From: Thysanoteuthis rhombus
Taxonomy: Eukaryota > Mollusca > Cephalopoda > Oegopsida > Thysanoteuthidae
Assembly: GCA_963457665.1 (NCBI GenBank)
Contig: OY735205.1
Coordinates: 25,695,191 to 25,759,190, forward strand
Reading direction: 5' to 3'
DNA: 64,000 nucleotides
Shown: one piece after another, positions 25,594 through 35,207 of the stretch
How positions within the stretch are numbered: the stretch's first letter is position 1
How the letters are laid out: each line of letters starts with the position of its first letter
Notes under the pieces: generated by a model
The model's database searches: none
Seen by the model: the letters and a program-made list of their open reading frames with translations, nothing else
What the model was told of the DNA's origin: nothing
Program-made: the position numbers and the translations under genes

Positions 25594-27722
25594 AATAGAA
25601 TCAGTCGTGGAAAATCCTAACCGGACAAATAGCGGATAAAATGTATATATCAGTGGAAAGAAGAGGACTATAGCCAGAAGAACAGGAAGGATACAGGAGA
25701 GAAACCAAGGGGACGGTTGACTTGCTCTACTTCGACCAGATGATCTTGAAAGAAATGAATCCCCCCCCAAAAAACATTGCAATGGGATGGATAACTACAA
25801 AGATAAGTATACGGCAGCTTGGCACTGGAATGCTTCGGAATTTTCAGGATCAGTGAACCAGTGGTGAGATTCATTGTCAACTTTATGAAAAACTGGAAAG
25901 TAAATTTGACAGCAACAAAAGAAAATTTAACAGAGTTTTCTGGCAGACTCGTTGTCTATATTACTATTTGTTCAATAAAACAAATCAACAAAATCTCGGA
26001 AAACAGAAATGGATACCTATTCTCCGAAACAGGGAAAAGTCAACCACGTAATGCACATGGACGACATAAAATTATTTGCAAAGAACAGGGTAGAACTCGA
26101 GACACTCTTCAATAAAATGAAGGAATACAGTGATGATATTAGAATAGAGAAAATGTGCACTAATGATAATGCCCCAAAGGAAGGCATGCAGTAGCAGAAG
26201 GAATCGAACCCCTGGACAGCAGGAAGATTAGAGCACTGATGACACAAGACCGATATAAGTACCTGGAACTTCTCCAATGTATCATGAGAAAACAGGAAGA
26301 AATGAAAGATAATATAGGAAGAAAATACTATAGAAGGATAAAGAAAACATAATAGATCAAACTAAACAGCAAAAACTGTGGAAAGGTATCGGTAGTAAGA
26401 TACATAGGACCATTCCTTGGATGGACAAAGAAAAACATCCAGCCAATGGACCGGCGAACTAGGAAGCTTCTGACAATGTACAAAGCCTTACATCCCAGAA
26501 ATAATGCAAATAGACTCTGCATCGAGAGAAAAGAAGACGGCTGAGGCCCCATCATTATACAGCACTGTGTCTAGTGGGCCAAAGTAGGTCTAGAAAAGTA
26601 TGTGCAAGAAAGCAGTGAAGACATCATAAAAAGTGCTCGAAGCAACGCAATGGGAAACAAAAGAATAGAAATGAAAAGAGCAGCACAGCAAACAAGGAAA
26701 CAAAAATGGAAAGAGAGGAAATTATACGGAGAAATCAAAAGATAGACACAGGATGTGGTAGATGAGAGATCATGAATATGGCAACAAAAAAGGAAACCTG
26801 AAGAGAAAAACAGAATCGTTCCTTACGACAGCCTAAAACAAATGCATCAGGACAAACTATATCAAAATAAAAATTGACAGAACATTGACAAGCGGCAAAT
26901 GTGGTGGAAGAAATGAGACCGTAAACTGCATAACCAGTGAATGTAGTCAACTAGCCCTCAAGGTTTATAAATACAGACACAATAGAGCAGTAACGGTGAT
27001 ACACCTGGTACTGAGTAAACGAATGGGATTTAAGCGTTAGGAAAATTGACACAAACTGGAGACAGCCTTGGAGAATGGAAACAACAATAATTTGGGGATT
27101 TTGACCTCCGAACGGACCACCCGATCCAAGCAGAATGACCTGAGCTAGTAATCATAGACAAGAATAGGAAAACCTGTCAAATGATAGACGTGGTCATACC
27201 TGCAGACCATAGAGTAAAGTGGAATGAGAGTGGAAAACTATAAACTGGCAAGAGAGCTGAAGAAGGCATGGAGAATGAAATTTCGGATTGTATGTGAAAC
27301 AAAAGATGCACTCATAACTGTACCTAGGACACTGAAGGTGAGATTGGAGGAGCTAAGGATAAAATGAAGGATGGAGACAGTGCAGCCCACAGCACTGATG
27401 GGAACTGCACGAATACCGAGGGAAGTGCTAAAAATATGAGATCTACGACCCTAGCTGTTTGCAGTGGCCCAAAATAGAAAGGGGGGAACACCCAAATAAT
27501 GGTGGAGGTACGAAGTACAGCACTGGTGTAAGAGTTGGAGGAGAGATGAGATAAAAGGAAAGCTGAAGACCTGAGGACACTCACTGTCATTAAGCCTACA
27601 GCTATAACCACGGCGCAACTCGTGTGAAACTATTAACCATAGTACTGCTGTCGACAATGAGGGCGTGGAGAGGAGGGTCTTACTCTACCTCAAGCGGTAA
27701 TTACTGGGCAACTGGTGTGCAT

Positions 27723-27723
<1 letters not shown>
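25594..27723 (+). pseudogene. 5'-truncated R4-like LINE relic
   Basis: It begins abruptly inside the reverse transcriptase, where it matches 63,534 onward of the better copy at the window end (TGGAAAATCCTGACC versus TGGAAAATCCTAACC). Later landmarks are 'HMDDIKLFAKN' (motif C, about 26,055), 'DRRTRKLLTMYKALHP' (about 26,450), a C-terminal Cys-His cluster 'CGGRNETVNCITSEC' (about 26,900), and a restriction-like-endonuclease remnant 'PELVIIDKNRKTCQMIDVVIP' (27,137-27,212; family PD-X12-14-D with a downstream K). Frames change many times, so it is dead. The endonuclease type places the family in the R2/R4/NeSL superfamily rather than the APE lineages. The 3' end is followed by an (AAT)n tail. 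Confidence 0.8.

Positions 27724-27797
<74 letters not shown>
27724..27797 (+). repeat. (AAT)n then poly(A): 3' tail of the R4-like LINE
   Basis: About 14 AAT units then about 30 A, directly after the end of homology with the related fragment. This is a typical LINE tail. Confidence 0.85.
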
Positions 27798-27800
<3 letters not shown>

Positions 27801-27909
27801 TATATGTATATTGTCTCAATAATAATAATAATAACAATAATTTTAATTATAATTATAAGTGGTAGTTGTAACATTTGGACCGCAGGCCCCTACCCTGAAT
27901 GAGCCCTGT

Positions 27910-28175
27910 GATGATTTTCGAAAGTTCAAAGGATATTTTACTTTAGGCTTTAAGAATGATTATTCTTGATATTTTGATGATTTTCGAAGGTTCAAAAGAT
28001 ATTTTACTTTAGGCTTTAAGAATGATTATTCTTGATATTTTGATGATTTTCGAAGGTTCAAAAGATATTTTACTTTAGGCTTTAAGTGATTATTCTTGAT
28101 ATTTTGATGATTTTCGAAGGTTCAAAAGATATTTTACTTTAGGCTTTAAGAATGATTATTCTTGACATATTGATA
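27910..28175 (+). repeat. 66-bp minisatellite, four copies
   Basis: Units start at GATGATTTTCGAA at 27,910, 27,976, 28,042 and 28,106. The third unit is 64 bp because it lacks two A residues; the last ends near 28,175. Copies 2-4 are nearly identical and copy 1 has two mismatches. No coding capacity. Confidence 0.95.
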
Positions 28176-28533
28176 TTTCTACTTCTGAGAAGGTTTTCTT
28201 TGCGATTCCGATAAGTTTTCACCTGGATGAATTGCCCACTGCCAAATTCTACCTAATGAAAAAGACAAAAAAAAAAAAAAAGTTGAGAGAGTGGTCTGTT
28301 GTTTCTTGGAACTGCACGTGGGTAAGTGGAATTAAATTTATAATTTATAATTTAAAATTAATAACTCTCCACCCCCCCACCCCCACCGAGATAAGAGGTG
28401 TCTTATGGGAAAGTAATGCCTAGCTACCCCTCCCCCGAGTATGAATGAATGGAGTCTGTCCACCACTGACCGTTAGGACCCCTCAGTAGATATAAGCTAG
28501 CAGGGGGAAATCCACCGTGGGCGAACAGCACAA
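28176..28533. other. Left flank of the retrotransposon array
   Basis: No gene is seen. It has an A15 run near 28,268, an AT-rich step, C-rich runs (28,369-28,385), then mixed sequence running straight into the first unit. This sequence does not recur at any internal junction. It may be ordinary flank or an extra leader kept only by unit 1. The last bases before the unit, CACAA, resemble the CACAG that precedes every internal unit. Confidence 0.6.
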
Positions 28534-28748
28534 ATCGCTCGACGGGATTACTGTTACATTTTTTGGCAAAAAAAAAAAGACAAGTTTCCTGCGACCACAC
28601 CGAACAAGATTACGGACTAGTAGGACCCCCTTGAAACTCTAGTTCGAAAAGATAAGCCCTTGTTGTTTTTTCGATTTGATTCGATTTTTTTTTTTTGTTC
28701 CGATTTTTTTGTTGTTTGTCTTGATTTTGTATTTTTTTCTTTTCCTTC

Positions 28749-31058
28749 ATGGCCGACGAGGCCAGGAGGGCCTTGTTTGCTTCCCCCGATAAGGGGGAGG
28801 GCGGGGGCACATCCACACCCCCTAAAATAGGGAAAAAAAACAAAAAAAACCAAGAAAAAATGTCTACAACACAGACAAACAGTCCAGTTAAAAAGAATAC
28901 AGACATGAAAAAATCCCCCGTCCATGAAGGGAGGGGGGAAAATACAGACTCGCCGATTCCGGCGGGACAACAACAGCAACAAGAAAAGACAAGTGGGGAC
29001 TCTCCTAACGTTTGGTCATCCCCTCCCGTAATAAATACAGTCAATGTGGCGGAATTCGTCAAGCGTTGCCAGACATACAGTCACCTTGTAAAAGAGGACG
29101 GCTTACTGGTGGACTTGGTCGAATTGAAAGACATTGAGAAAAAAATGGTGTCCGTCTTTTTGGTCGACAAGAAGTCAAACCGAATTGTCCGATCAAACAA
29201 AGACATAGTGTTGAAAGCACTGGCTAGCTTAGGAATCAAAGCCAAACAAGTTGTTAAAGGCGATGGCTTTGCGATGTGGGACGTACTATTGCCCACTGAA
29301 CAGGACTGTTCAGATCTCCTGCGCCGAGAGCTCCAAACGAAGGAGCATTACATTCGTGTTGAGTATCTCGGCCGGAGAAGGACCCGGGTAATAGCACATG
29401 AGGTGCCCAGCTTCGTACTCGGGGAACATATCGGGGCTTTTCTCCTGAAATACGGAGAAATTGTCTCGGTTGACTCCGAGGCGATGCGTGGGGAGTGGCG
29501 TTTTGATCTTATGATCGACAGGAAGGCGTTCCTGGCCATTCCCAACTATTTGGACATAGGTGGTCGGAGGCGACTGCCTCTTATCGTAAAAGGTAGGAGG
29601 CCAGTCTGCTGGATATGCGGGGAGGCCGGTCACCTCGCCGCTATCTGCAAAAAGAAACCGTCCAGCCTGACGCAAGACCCTTCCCACTCAGTTTCTGTGA
29701 CCGCCCAAAAGGAGGCTCCCGTAGTCTCGCCTACTGCCATGACTGGAGGAATCCAGTCAGATGCCGGGAGAGGTAAAAGTCTCCCCTCACCTAAACCGTC
29801 GACTCCGTCACCAAAGGTGGTGGCACAAAAAGAGAAGACGGAGGGGGAGTGGCAGGTAGTAGGTCGTAGTGGGAAGAAGGCCCAAATAGAAGCACCCCTG
29901 TTGCCACATATCCTAATGCGAACCGACACCGACAGTCCCCAAGGAGAGACCCCGCAGTCTTATGCGGAACGGGCTAGAGTAGGGGGTTATGCTAGTCCGA
30001 GTCGTGAAAAAAAAGAAATGGCGGCGGCGTTGCTCATAAAACTTAAGTCCAGGCAGCCAGCAGAGAGGGTTACCCCTCCACCCTCTCCCCGAACAATACA
30101 CAGTCCTTCAATCAAAAAATCACCCCCCAAAAAAACAGAATTGACAGTTTTAAAAAAATCACCCCCCAAAGAAACACAATTGACAGTCCTAAAAAAATCT
30201 TCCCCCCAAAAAACTGAAATAACAACTTTGAAAAGATCCCCCCCAAAAAAAACAGAACTGACAACATCTCCCAGACACACACCCAGACACACACCAAAGA
30301 AAAACCAGACAGTGCCAGAACCTACATCTTCTCCAACTCCTCCATTGCCGCCCACTCTACTGTTATTTTCACAACCTCCCCCGCCACCGCCGCCGCCGCC
30401 GCCGCCATCACCGCCGCCGTCGTCGTCCCCCCCATCAACACCATCAACAACAATATCAACAACAACAACACCTACACAAACACCAACACAATCGGCCTCA
30501 CAAAAGAGGCCGAGAAGCCCAGCCGGGGGAGACGCCGGCGAGCCTACCAAAAAAGAAAAAAAAGTACGACACAAGAGAGGGGTCCACATCTGCCGTGTCG
30601 ACCCGGACATTATAGAAAAATCGAAGCTTCAGCAGCAAGCCCTAAGGAATTTAAAAGTCCTCCACAGTTTCCGGTTCGTCGAGCCCGGAAGACGCGACGT
30701 GGAGGACCCCACCTTGTTCCCAGGGCTTAAAAAGCTGCTAACAGTAGTCCGGGTCGGAGACACCTCGCGGCAGGTGTGGGATATGCTCCGGGAGGCCAAT
30801 GGGGCCTTCCAAATGACCACACCACTGGCTGTCTGGCATCATCCAGACTTACAGAAACTAAAGAACTTTTGCTCTGGGAGGGTCCCCGTCTTCATGCACC
30901 CCTCCCTTTATAGGGCAGCAAAACTAACATTCCCTAGGCACGTCGGCGGCGTGTCCCTGGATGGCACCATCAGAACTGAGATGGGCACTGATCCTATGGG
31001 ACCCGCTGTCGGTGTGCTATCACCGGCAATGTTCGCGTCAGGAGGGCAACGCCAATAG
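28749..31058 (+). CDS. ORF1 of unit 1: RNA-binding gag-like protein
   Basis: 769 codons. The start is the ATG giving MADEARRALF, shared by all five units; the frame is not open upstream here because of T-run length. Residues 1-100 are Lys/Ser-rich with QQQQQ. Residues ~100-200 are a conserved globular region, and ~205-275 resemble an RRM-like fold ('RVIAHEVPSFVLGEHI', 'KYGEIVSVD'). A CCHC zinc knuckle (C-X2-C-X4-H-X4-C) lies at 287-300. Four ~13-residue repeats built on KKSPPKK lie at ~453-508, a poly-Pro run at ~544-560, and a conserved C-terminal domain at ~607-769 that I do not recognise. By analogy with L1/Tx1 ORF1 proteins it should coat the element RNA and help carry it to the nucleus. 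It stops 9 nt before ORF2. Confidence 0.9.
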   Translation: MADEARRALFASPDKGEGGGTSTPPKIGKKNKKNQEKMSTTQTNSPVKKNTDMKKSPVHEGRGENTDSPIPAGQQQQQEKTSGDSPNVWSSPPVINTVNVAEFVKRCQTYSHLVKEDGLLVDLVELKDIEKKMVSVFLVDKKSNRIVRSNKDIVLKALASLGIKAKQVVKGDGFAMWDVLLPTEQDCSDLLRRELQTKEHYIRVEYLGRRRTRVIAHEVPSFVLGEHIGAFLLKYGEIVSVDSEAMRGEWRFDLMIDRKAFLAIPNYLDIGGRRRLPLIVKGRRPVCWICGEAGHLAAICKKKPSSLTQDPSHSVSVTAQKEAPVVSPTAMTGGIQSDAGRGKSLPSPKPSTPSPKVVAQKEKTEGEWQVVGRSGKKAQIEAPLLPHILMRTDTDSPQGETPQSYAERARVGGYASPSREKKEMAAALLIKLKSRQPAERVTPPPSPRTIHSPSIKKSPPKKTELTVLKKSPPKETQLTVLKKSSPQKTEITTLKRSPPKKTELTTSPRHTPRHTPKKNQTVPEPTSSPTPPLPPTLLLFSQPPPPPPPPPPPSPPPSSSPPSTPSTTISTTTTPTQTPTQSASQKRPRSPAGGDAGEPTKKEKKVRHKRGVHICRVDPDIIEKSKLQQQALRNLKVLHSFRFVEPGRRDVEDPTLFPGLKKLLTVVRVGDTSRQVWDMLREANGAFQMTTPLAVWHHPDLQKLKNFCSGRVPVFMHPSLYRAAKLTFPRHVGGVSLDGTIRTEMGTDPMGPAVGVLSPAMFASGGQRQ

Positions 31059-31067
31059 ATTAACAAG

Positions 31068-34000
31068 ATGGCTCTCTATTTAGCAAGTTTGAATGGTCGT
31101 GGTTGCCGGAATGAGTCGAGAAGAGCTAGACTCTGTCGTCTCCTCCGGCACCTCGACGTGAGTATTTGTTGTTTACAGGAGACTCATTTTATTTCGAGCG
31201 ACAATGAGAGTGTGCTGTCTCGAGATTTCCGTCTCTTTTCAGCATATTTTGATTACCGCTCCAGAGGTGTCTCTTGGCTAATAAGCCATTCTTTGAATGC
31301 GGTGTGTTCCCTTGTGTATGCAGACCCGGCGGGCAGATTGTGCGTCGTTGATGTTACCATAAGAGGGGAGGCTTTTCGTCTGATTGGGGTTTATGCGCCC
31401 AACGGCCAGGGTGAGCGAATCAACTTCTTTCGGCAGATCGATCAGTTCGTAGTTCCGTCGAGACGGCTAGTGTTAGCGGGTGATTGGAATGCCGTCCTTG
31501 ATCCCGATATAGACCGAGGGGTAAATAGGGGAACTAACAACGGTGACGTGATTCCGTTTCGGGATTTGATCAACAGGCTTGACCTGGTGGATAAATTCCG
31601 AAACGAACACCCCCGCCAAGTAGTATGGACTTGGACTAATAGTGGCGACCCGAGTTCGGTGCAACGTTCCAGTTACATCGATCGGGTCTTAGCTAGAAGA
31701 GTCGACCATAAGTTTTTGGAATGTCCAAGTTTCCATAGCGTCCCCTTTTCGGACCATAGATTAGTAAGGGCCCGAATGAATTTAGGTATAGCTAAGCCCT
31801 TCAAGTCTGGTTACTGGAAATTCAACACATCCCTCGTGGATATGGAGGATTTTCGGGACCAGCTAACATCACTAATCCAGCGGGAACTGACGGGGGCTAT
31901 CCTGGGTAATAAATTCTGGGGGAACCTCAAAAACAAAATTAGGTCTTTTGCTGCCGATTACAGTAGGCGACTCAACCTAGTGAGACTAGCGGCACAAAAG
32001 GCACTAGAAGATCGGATCGAGCGGGCGGTGGAGGGAGGGGACTCTAGCCAGGTTAAGATAGCTAAGGCAGAGTTGGCCTCCTTGCATGCCAAGAAGGATC
32101 AAGCTCTAGTAGTTAGAGCTAGATTAAAAAGAATGTCCCCCGAGGCAACGAATATGGCCGATGAGCTGAGGCTAGAAGAAATTAGGAGTGCGTCTAGTCG
32201 GTATATCTCCAGCGTCACATCGCCGGACGGACGTCTTGTGACCACAAACGAAGGTATCTGTGAGGTGTTTCGTGCCAATTTTCAGGAACTATTCACCAGG
32301 GAAGCTAGACTGAATTCGGCTCAGTTCGACACCTATTTAGCTGACTTCCCTCGCCTTGAGGCGACTGAAGCAGCTGGGTGCGAGGGGCCCATAACAGAGG
32401 ATGAAATCCGGGAAGCGTTAAAGAGCACCGAGAAGGAGAAGACACCGGGGATCGATGGTTTACCTTACGAAGTGTATTTGAGGCTGTCGCCCATTTTTGT
32501 TCACTTGCTGGCTTTGATCTTTAACCACTGGTTAAAGCAGGGGAGAATCCCCAGCCGCTTTACCAGAGGGGTAGTGAAATTGCTATGCAAGGAAAAAAAT
32601 GGAGGGGACGGGGTAGATAACTTCAGGCCCATAACTCTGCTCAATACAGAGTTAAAGATTTTGGCCAAGGTCCTCGCCAACCGACTGCAGACTGTGCTGG
32701 AGAGTCTGATTGGCCCCGAGCAGACTTGCTCTGTAAAGGGTCGGACTATCCAAGACAATCTGCACACGGTGCGCACGATCATTGAGAAAGTCGACAATGG
32801 AGCCGCGCTGATCAAGTTAGATCAGTCCAAAGCATTCGATAGGGTCGACCATCGTTTTCTCGAGTCCGTCTTATCCGCGTCTGGCTTCGGTGAGATCTTT
32901 CGCTCCTGGATTCGTCTCTTGTATGCATCCCCCAGCTCGGTGGTGGAAGTGAATGGAGTGAGGTCGAAAGCCTTTCAGTTGTCCAGATCAGTTCGTCAAG
33001 GTTGTCCACTTTCGCCGATGCTGTACATTCTTGCGCTGGAACCTTTCCTGCGCAAAGTAAAGGCGAATCCGGTCCTGCGCGGGCTAACCTTGCCTGGTGG
33101 TCACACGCCAGTCAAGTATACCGCCTACGTTGATGACATAACTTTGCTTGTAACGAGCAGTGCCGAGATCAGGGAAATCAGCGTAGAGATCCAAAGGTAT
33201 GAGACGGTGACAGGGGCCAAAGCCAACTGCGGCAAGTCTGAGGGCTTGTTGCTGGACTCGTGGAGAGGGCGCTCTCTCCCTGGTCCCTTTGCCTGGACGG
33301 AAGGGCCGTGCAAGATACTCGGCGTCTGGTTCGGTCCCGACCTCCAGTTGGAGAAAAATTGGTCGGGTGTACTGGAAAAGGTAGAGAAAGCAGTTGATCT
33401 GTGGACTCGGAGGAAGCTCTCCTTCAAGGGTAGGGCCGAGGTGTGCGTCTCTCACATCTACCCCCTTATCCTTTACCGACTTTCAGTGCTCCCTCTTCCG
33501 TGTACCGACCAACAAAAGTTGGAAGGTGCCATGTTTCGACTCCTATGGGGTCACAGGCACCCCATGGTATCTCGCAAGATCTGTCAGCTCCAACCTGCGG
33601 AAGGCGGCCTAGGAATGCCGAACATCAAAGCTCGGCAACATAGCCTACGCTTGACTTTCTTAGGTCGGATGTGTACGCAAGAAGAGCAGAACGGCGAATT
33701 CTGGAAAGAAGACGCCAGGAAGGCTTTCCCAGCCTTAAGAAACGTGCATTCCGACGACGGGGGTGAGGCCCGCCGTAGACCCCGGGCGGAATGCTCTTTC
33801 TATCGAGAATGCCGACACGCTCTCCGAGTTTTTTCTCGGGTGAAGGTATGCCTCAACGACACCCGGTCGTTGTCGAGGAGGGCATTATATCGGGTAATAG
33901 TGAGGGGGTCCGTTCGAGACGAAATGATCGAGGGGCTCGGTTTAACGAAGGCGGAGAGTCGCTCAATCTGGCCTTGGACGCCCGGACTGAGGTGCCTCAA

Positions 34001-34517
34001 TAACAACGAGGCGTCCCTCACCTGGCTAGTCATACGGAATGCTCTCTGGGTCGGCAAACGGCTTTTTGCAGCGGGTCTGGTAGTTTCACCAGAGTGCATG
34101 CGCTGTGGTGGAATGGAGGAGTCTATTGAGCACGCCTTCTTCCACTGCAGCGTGGTGCATCCGCTGTGCAAGCTGGTTGAAGGCCACATGGTTCGCATTG
34201 TCGGGGCACGGTTTTTTGCCTTGGATGCCAGTGTTGTCTGCAGCAATGTGTTCCCATCGTTGGAGAAGGACGCACATATAGTGCTAATGTGCTTACTTGG
34301 CGTGATGCGAATGGTGATTTGGACGACGCGTCAGAAGGAGTTCCACGAAGGAGAGCATTTCACTCCCGAACAACTGATTGCGTTCTTTGGGCACCAGCTC
34401 AAAGTCAAAATCAGGGTCGAGAGGGGGAGGCTCCCTTGGTCGGAATTCAACGGAAGGTGGGTGAGAGTTGCCCGACTGTGTCGAGTGAAAGGTGCTGAAT
34501 TAGAGTGGTTTTTTTAA
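31068..34517 (+). CDS. ORF2 of unit 1: APE endonuclease-reverse transcriptase
   Basis: 1149 codons. The APE endonuclease spans about 1-235, with Asn9, Glu38 in QETHF, Asp139-Asn141 in GDWNAV, and Asp229-His230 in SDH: a full catalytic set. The reverse transcriptase spans about 445-780: 'TPGIDGLPYEVY', 'NFRPITLLN', motif A with Asp585 in KLDQSKAFDRVDH, motif B VRQGCPLSP, motif C AYVDD with Asp689/Asp690, and motif E 'ILGVWFG'. A C-terminal Cys-X2-Cys-X8-His-X4-Cys lies at 1010-1027. It should nick target DNA and copy the element RNA from the nick. Compared with units 2-5, unit 1 alone has Thr422, Thr454, an altered KEKNGG near 508, Arg933, His1031 and Glu1091. None hits a catalytic residue. 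Translation is probably by reinitiation after ORF1. Confidence 0.95.
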   Translation: MALYLASLNGRGCRNESRRARLCRLLRHLDVSICCLQETHFISSDNESVLSRDFRLFSAYFDYRSRGVSWLISHSLNAVCSLVYADPAGRLCVVDVTIRGEAFRLIGVYAPNGQGERINFFRQIDQFVVPSRRLVLAGDWNAVLDPDIDRGVNRGTNNGDVIPFRDLINRLDLVDKFRNEHPRQVVWTWTNSGDPSSVQRSSYIDRVLARRVDHKFLECPSFHSVPFSDHRLVRARMNLGIAKPFKSGYWKFNTSLVDMEDFRDQLTSLIQRELTGAILGNKFWGNLKNKIRSFAADYSRRLNLVRLAAQKALEDRIERAVEGGDSSQVKIAKAELASLHAKKDQALVVRARLKRMSPEATNMADELRLEEIRSASSRYISSVTSPDGRLVTTNEGICEVFRANFQELFTREARLNSAQFDTYLADFPRLEATEAAGCEGPITEDEIREALKSTEKEKTPGIDGLPYEVYLRLSPIFVHLLALIFNHWLKQGRIPSRFTRGVVKLLCKEKNGGDGVDNFRPITLLNTELKILAKVLANRLQTVLESLIGPEQTCSVKGRTIQDNLHTVRTIIEKVDNGAALIKLDQSKAFDRVDHRFLESVLSASGFGEIFRSWIRLLYASPSSVVEVNGVRSKAFQLSRSVRQGCPLSPMLYILALEPFLRKVKANPVLRGLTLPGGHTPVKYTAYVDDITLLVTSSAEIREISVEIQRYETVTGAKANCGKSEGLLLDSWRGRSLPGPFAWTEGPCKILGVWFGPDLQLEKNWSGVLEKVEKAVDLWTRRKLSFKGRAEVCVSHIYPLILYRLSVLPLPCTDQQKLEGAMFRLLWGHRHPMVSRKICQLQPAEGGLGMPNIKARQHSLRLTFLGRMCTQEEQNGEFWKEDARKAFPALRNVHSDDGGEARRRPRAECSFYRECRHALRVFSRVKVCLNDTRSLSRRALYRVIVRGSVRDEMIEGLGLTKAESRSIWPWTPGLRCLNNNEASLTWLVIRNALWVGKRLFAAGLVVSPECMRCGGMEESIEHAFFHCSVVHPLCKLVEGHMVRIVGARFFALDASVVCSNVFPSLEKDAHIVLMCLLGVMRMVIWTTRQKEFHEGEHFTPEQLIAFFGHQLKVKIRVERGRLPWSEFNGRWVRVARLCRVKGAELEWFF

Positions 34518-34740
34518 GATCTATTGGTTAATTAAGGATTTTGCAGTCCTGACACGAACGTGCTAACCCAGCCCAGGTTAGGATAGATTAGATTTTCCTT
34601 TTCTGTTAGCCAACAGTTTCTTAGCTAGGGAGAGAATGATCATCAGCCCCCCTTTTTTTCTGTCCTTCACTTTTTTTCGATTCCCATTCCCTCCCCCTCT
34701 AGATGACAGAAGGTAAAGTTTTCCAGAGGATGTTTGAGAG

Positions 34741-34779
<39 letters not shown>

Positions 34780-35207
34780 CTTCTGTCTCAACATCCATCT
34801 TTTCGTCTGGTTAACTTACTGTTCTGCCATGTTAGGTCTTTTGTGGGGGGTCACATACTAATTTCGTTTTCGTTTTTTTTTTTCTGTAAATATATATCAG
34901 TCATTGGGGTTCATTTTTATTTGTAAATATTCATCATAATTTTATTCCCCCCCCACACACAAAATTGTAAATAGGGGTTTAGAGTAGTTTTTACATCATA
35001 GAGAGAATCTGACTTTATGGTAAATGCAGTATGAAAGAGACCAGGAAAAATGTGTTGTTTTGGTGAATGGATGTATATAGTGTGATTGGGTCAGTGCATG
35101 AGACTAGCTAAGATAAGATTAGGAATAGAGTTGACCAGTCCTTATACCCCATTCCCCCCTTCGACTTCATGTCATATTTCTCTCTTTCAGAGAATAAATA
35201 ATCACAG
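34518..35207 (+). other. 3' UTR of unit 1
   Basis: 690 bp, non-coding. In order it has a hairpin (CTAACC at 34,563-34,568 pairing with GGTTAG at 34,576-34,581), a 37-T run (34,743-34,779), an 11-T run (34,873-34,883), a C8 run, a TATATAG near 35,074, a pyrimidine-rich stretch ending in CAG (35,171-35,190), and the terminal hairpin plus poly(A) signal. There is no poly(A) tail at the end. Confidence 0.85.
35181..35207 (+). terminator. Unit 1 3' terminus: hairpin, AATAAA, end
   Basis: A 5-bp hairpin TCTCT-TTC-AGAGA (35,181-35,193) overlaps the canonical polyadenylation signal AATAAA (35,193-35,198). Nine bases later the unit ends at CACAG and the next unit begins. A signal only 9 nt from the end is close for normal cleavage, so the RNA may be cleaved inside the next unit. 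Confidence 0.7.

Larger units (their letters stand above)
28534..35207 (+). mobile_element. Array unit 1 (Tx1/L1-like LINE, 6674 bp)
   Basis: Complete unit with a 215-bp leader, ORF1, ORF2 and a 690-bp 3' UTR. Its leader differs from units 2-4 (ATTACTGTTACATTTT instead of ATTGTTGTTACCTTTT, and a longer A-run after GGC), as expected of an array edge. It has the longest 3' UTR T-run, 37 T, which accounts for part of its extra length. ORF2 ends in TAA; the other four end in TGA. Confidence 0.95.

Noticed and set aside
29987-30610. 207-codon minus-strand frame opposite ORF1 (and its equivalents in other units, including a 231-codon one in unit 5)
   Set aside because: It is the antisense of the Pro- and Lys-rich ORF1 linker; poor in stops by composition, Gly/Val/Asp-rich, and not conserved as protein where ORF1 diverges.
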